Origin: a bacterium BMS3Abin08 | GTDB lineage: Bacteria > Nitrospirota > Thermodesulfovibrionia > Thermodesulfovibrionales > JdFR-85 | Assembly: GCA_002897935.1 (NCBI GenBank) | Contig: BDTA01000117.1 | Location: 1-41,761 of the forward strand | Length of the DNA stretch: 41,761 bases | Direction of reading: 5' to 3' | Shown: in pieces, positions 41,738-41,761 of the stretch | How the letters are laid out: every line of letters begins with the position of its first letter | How positions within the stretch are numbered: the first letter of the stretch is position 1 | Notes under the pieces: model-generated | Told to the model about the DNA's origin: nothing | Database searches by the model: none | Seen by the model: only the letters and a program-made list of their open reading frames with translations | Program-made: the position numbers and the translations under genes

Positions 41738-41761
41738 AAATAAACTTTAAAGTCTCCCCTC

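Larger units (their letters stand above)
40984..41761. other. Gene-free right end of the window, made largely of repeats
   Basis: I see no convincing gene. It contains a CCCGAAAGCTTTCAGGG-type hairpin (about 41109-41125), the TIR element 41159-41331, a CCCGAAATTTCGGG hairpin (about 41354-41367), the 18-bp tandem array and the element 41451-41737. The last 24 bases are unassigned. Confidence 0.7.

Overview
The window is 41.8 kb of bacterial chromosome, densely coded, with about 39 recognisable genes. A Gram-negative cell envelope is indicated by heptose kinase RfaE1, an MtrB-like outer-membrane barrel, DsbD and periplasmic cytochromes. An anaerobic or respiratory life is suggested by a decaheme cytochrome, a DtxR-type metal regulator and Moco genes. 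RNase III and RNase J occur together, CobA-HemD is fused, the PheT beta chain is short, and intergenic regions are full of REP/MITE-like hairpins. By inference this fits Nitrospirota (Thermodesulfovibrionia-like) or a related deep Gram-negative lineage. I cannot prove the taxon from sequence alone.

Left third (1-18 kb). The window opens in the tail of a GntR/FadR regulator, followed by an MFS exporter. A minus-strand fatty-acid cluster (fabG-acpP-fabF-rnc) faces it. Then come a phospholipase-D/cardiolipin synthase gene and a plus-strand run of overlapping genes: cell-wall amidase, GerMN protein, murI, rph, rdgB. After 0.9 kb of repeats comes ftsH-folP-pheT, which faces a cobA-hemD fusion.

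Middle (18-31 kb). A structured leader RNA, possibly a Moco riboswitch, precedes a MOSC gene and mogA, then dsbD. A PP-loop/NFACT-R tRNA-thiolation-like gene and rfaE1 lie on the minus strand, and a DtxR-like regulator on the plus. The most striking gene block is a five-gene minus-strand unit at 31.0-24.2 kb: a decaheme lipoprotein cytochrome, an MtrB/PioB-like barrel, two periplasmic binding proteins with no transporter partners, and a histidine kinase whose periplasmic loop carries its own CXXCH heme motif. It looks like a trans-outer-membrane electron conduit joined to a periplasmic redox/ligand-sensing module.

Right third (31-41.8 kb). RNase J, argF, argD and a conserved gene of unknown function lie on the minus strand, with a small cysteine-containing ORF at the head of that group. 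On the plus strand are a frameshifted pgeF, a CBS-pair protein, tsaE, nadK, a type-4 uracil-DNA glycosylase and rpsU. cspA faces rpsU. The last 0.8 kb is repeats.

The most unusual non-coding signal is a pair of intergenic elements, at 1843-1976 and 33300-33424. They share the same folded architecture and three identical unpaired segments, yet their stems are completely different in sequence and still pair. That is covariation of the kind seen in functional structured RNA (or a folded single-stranded DNA element). I know of no family name for it. Several TIR-bearing MITE-like elements without transposases are also present.
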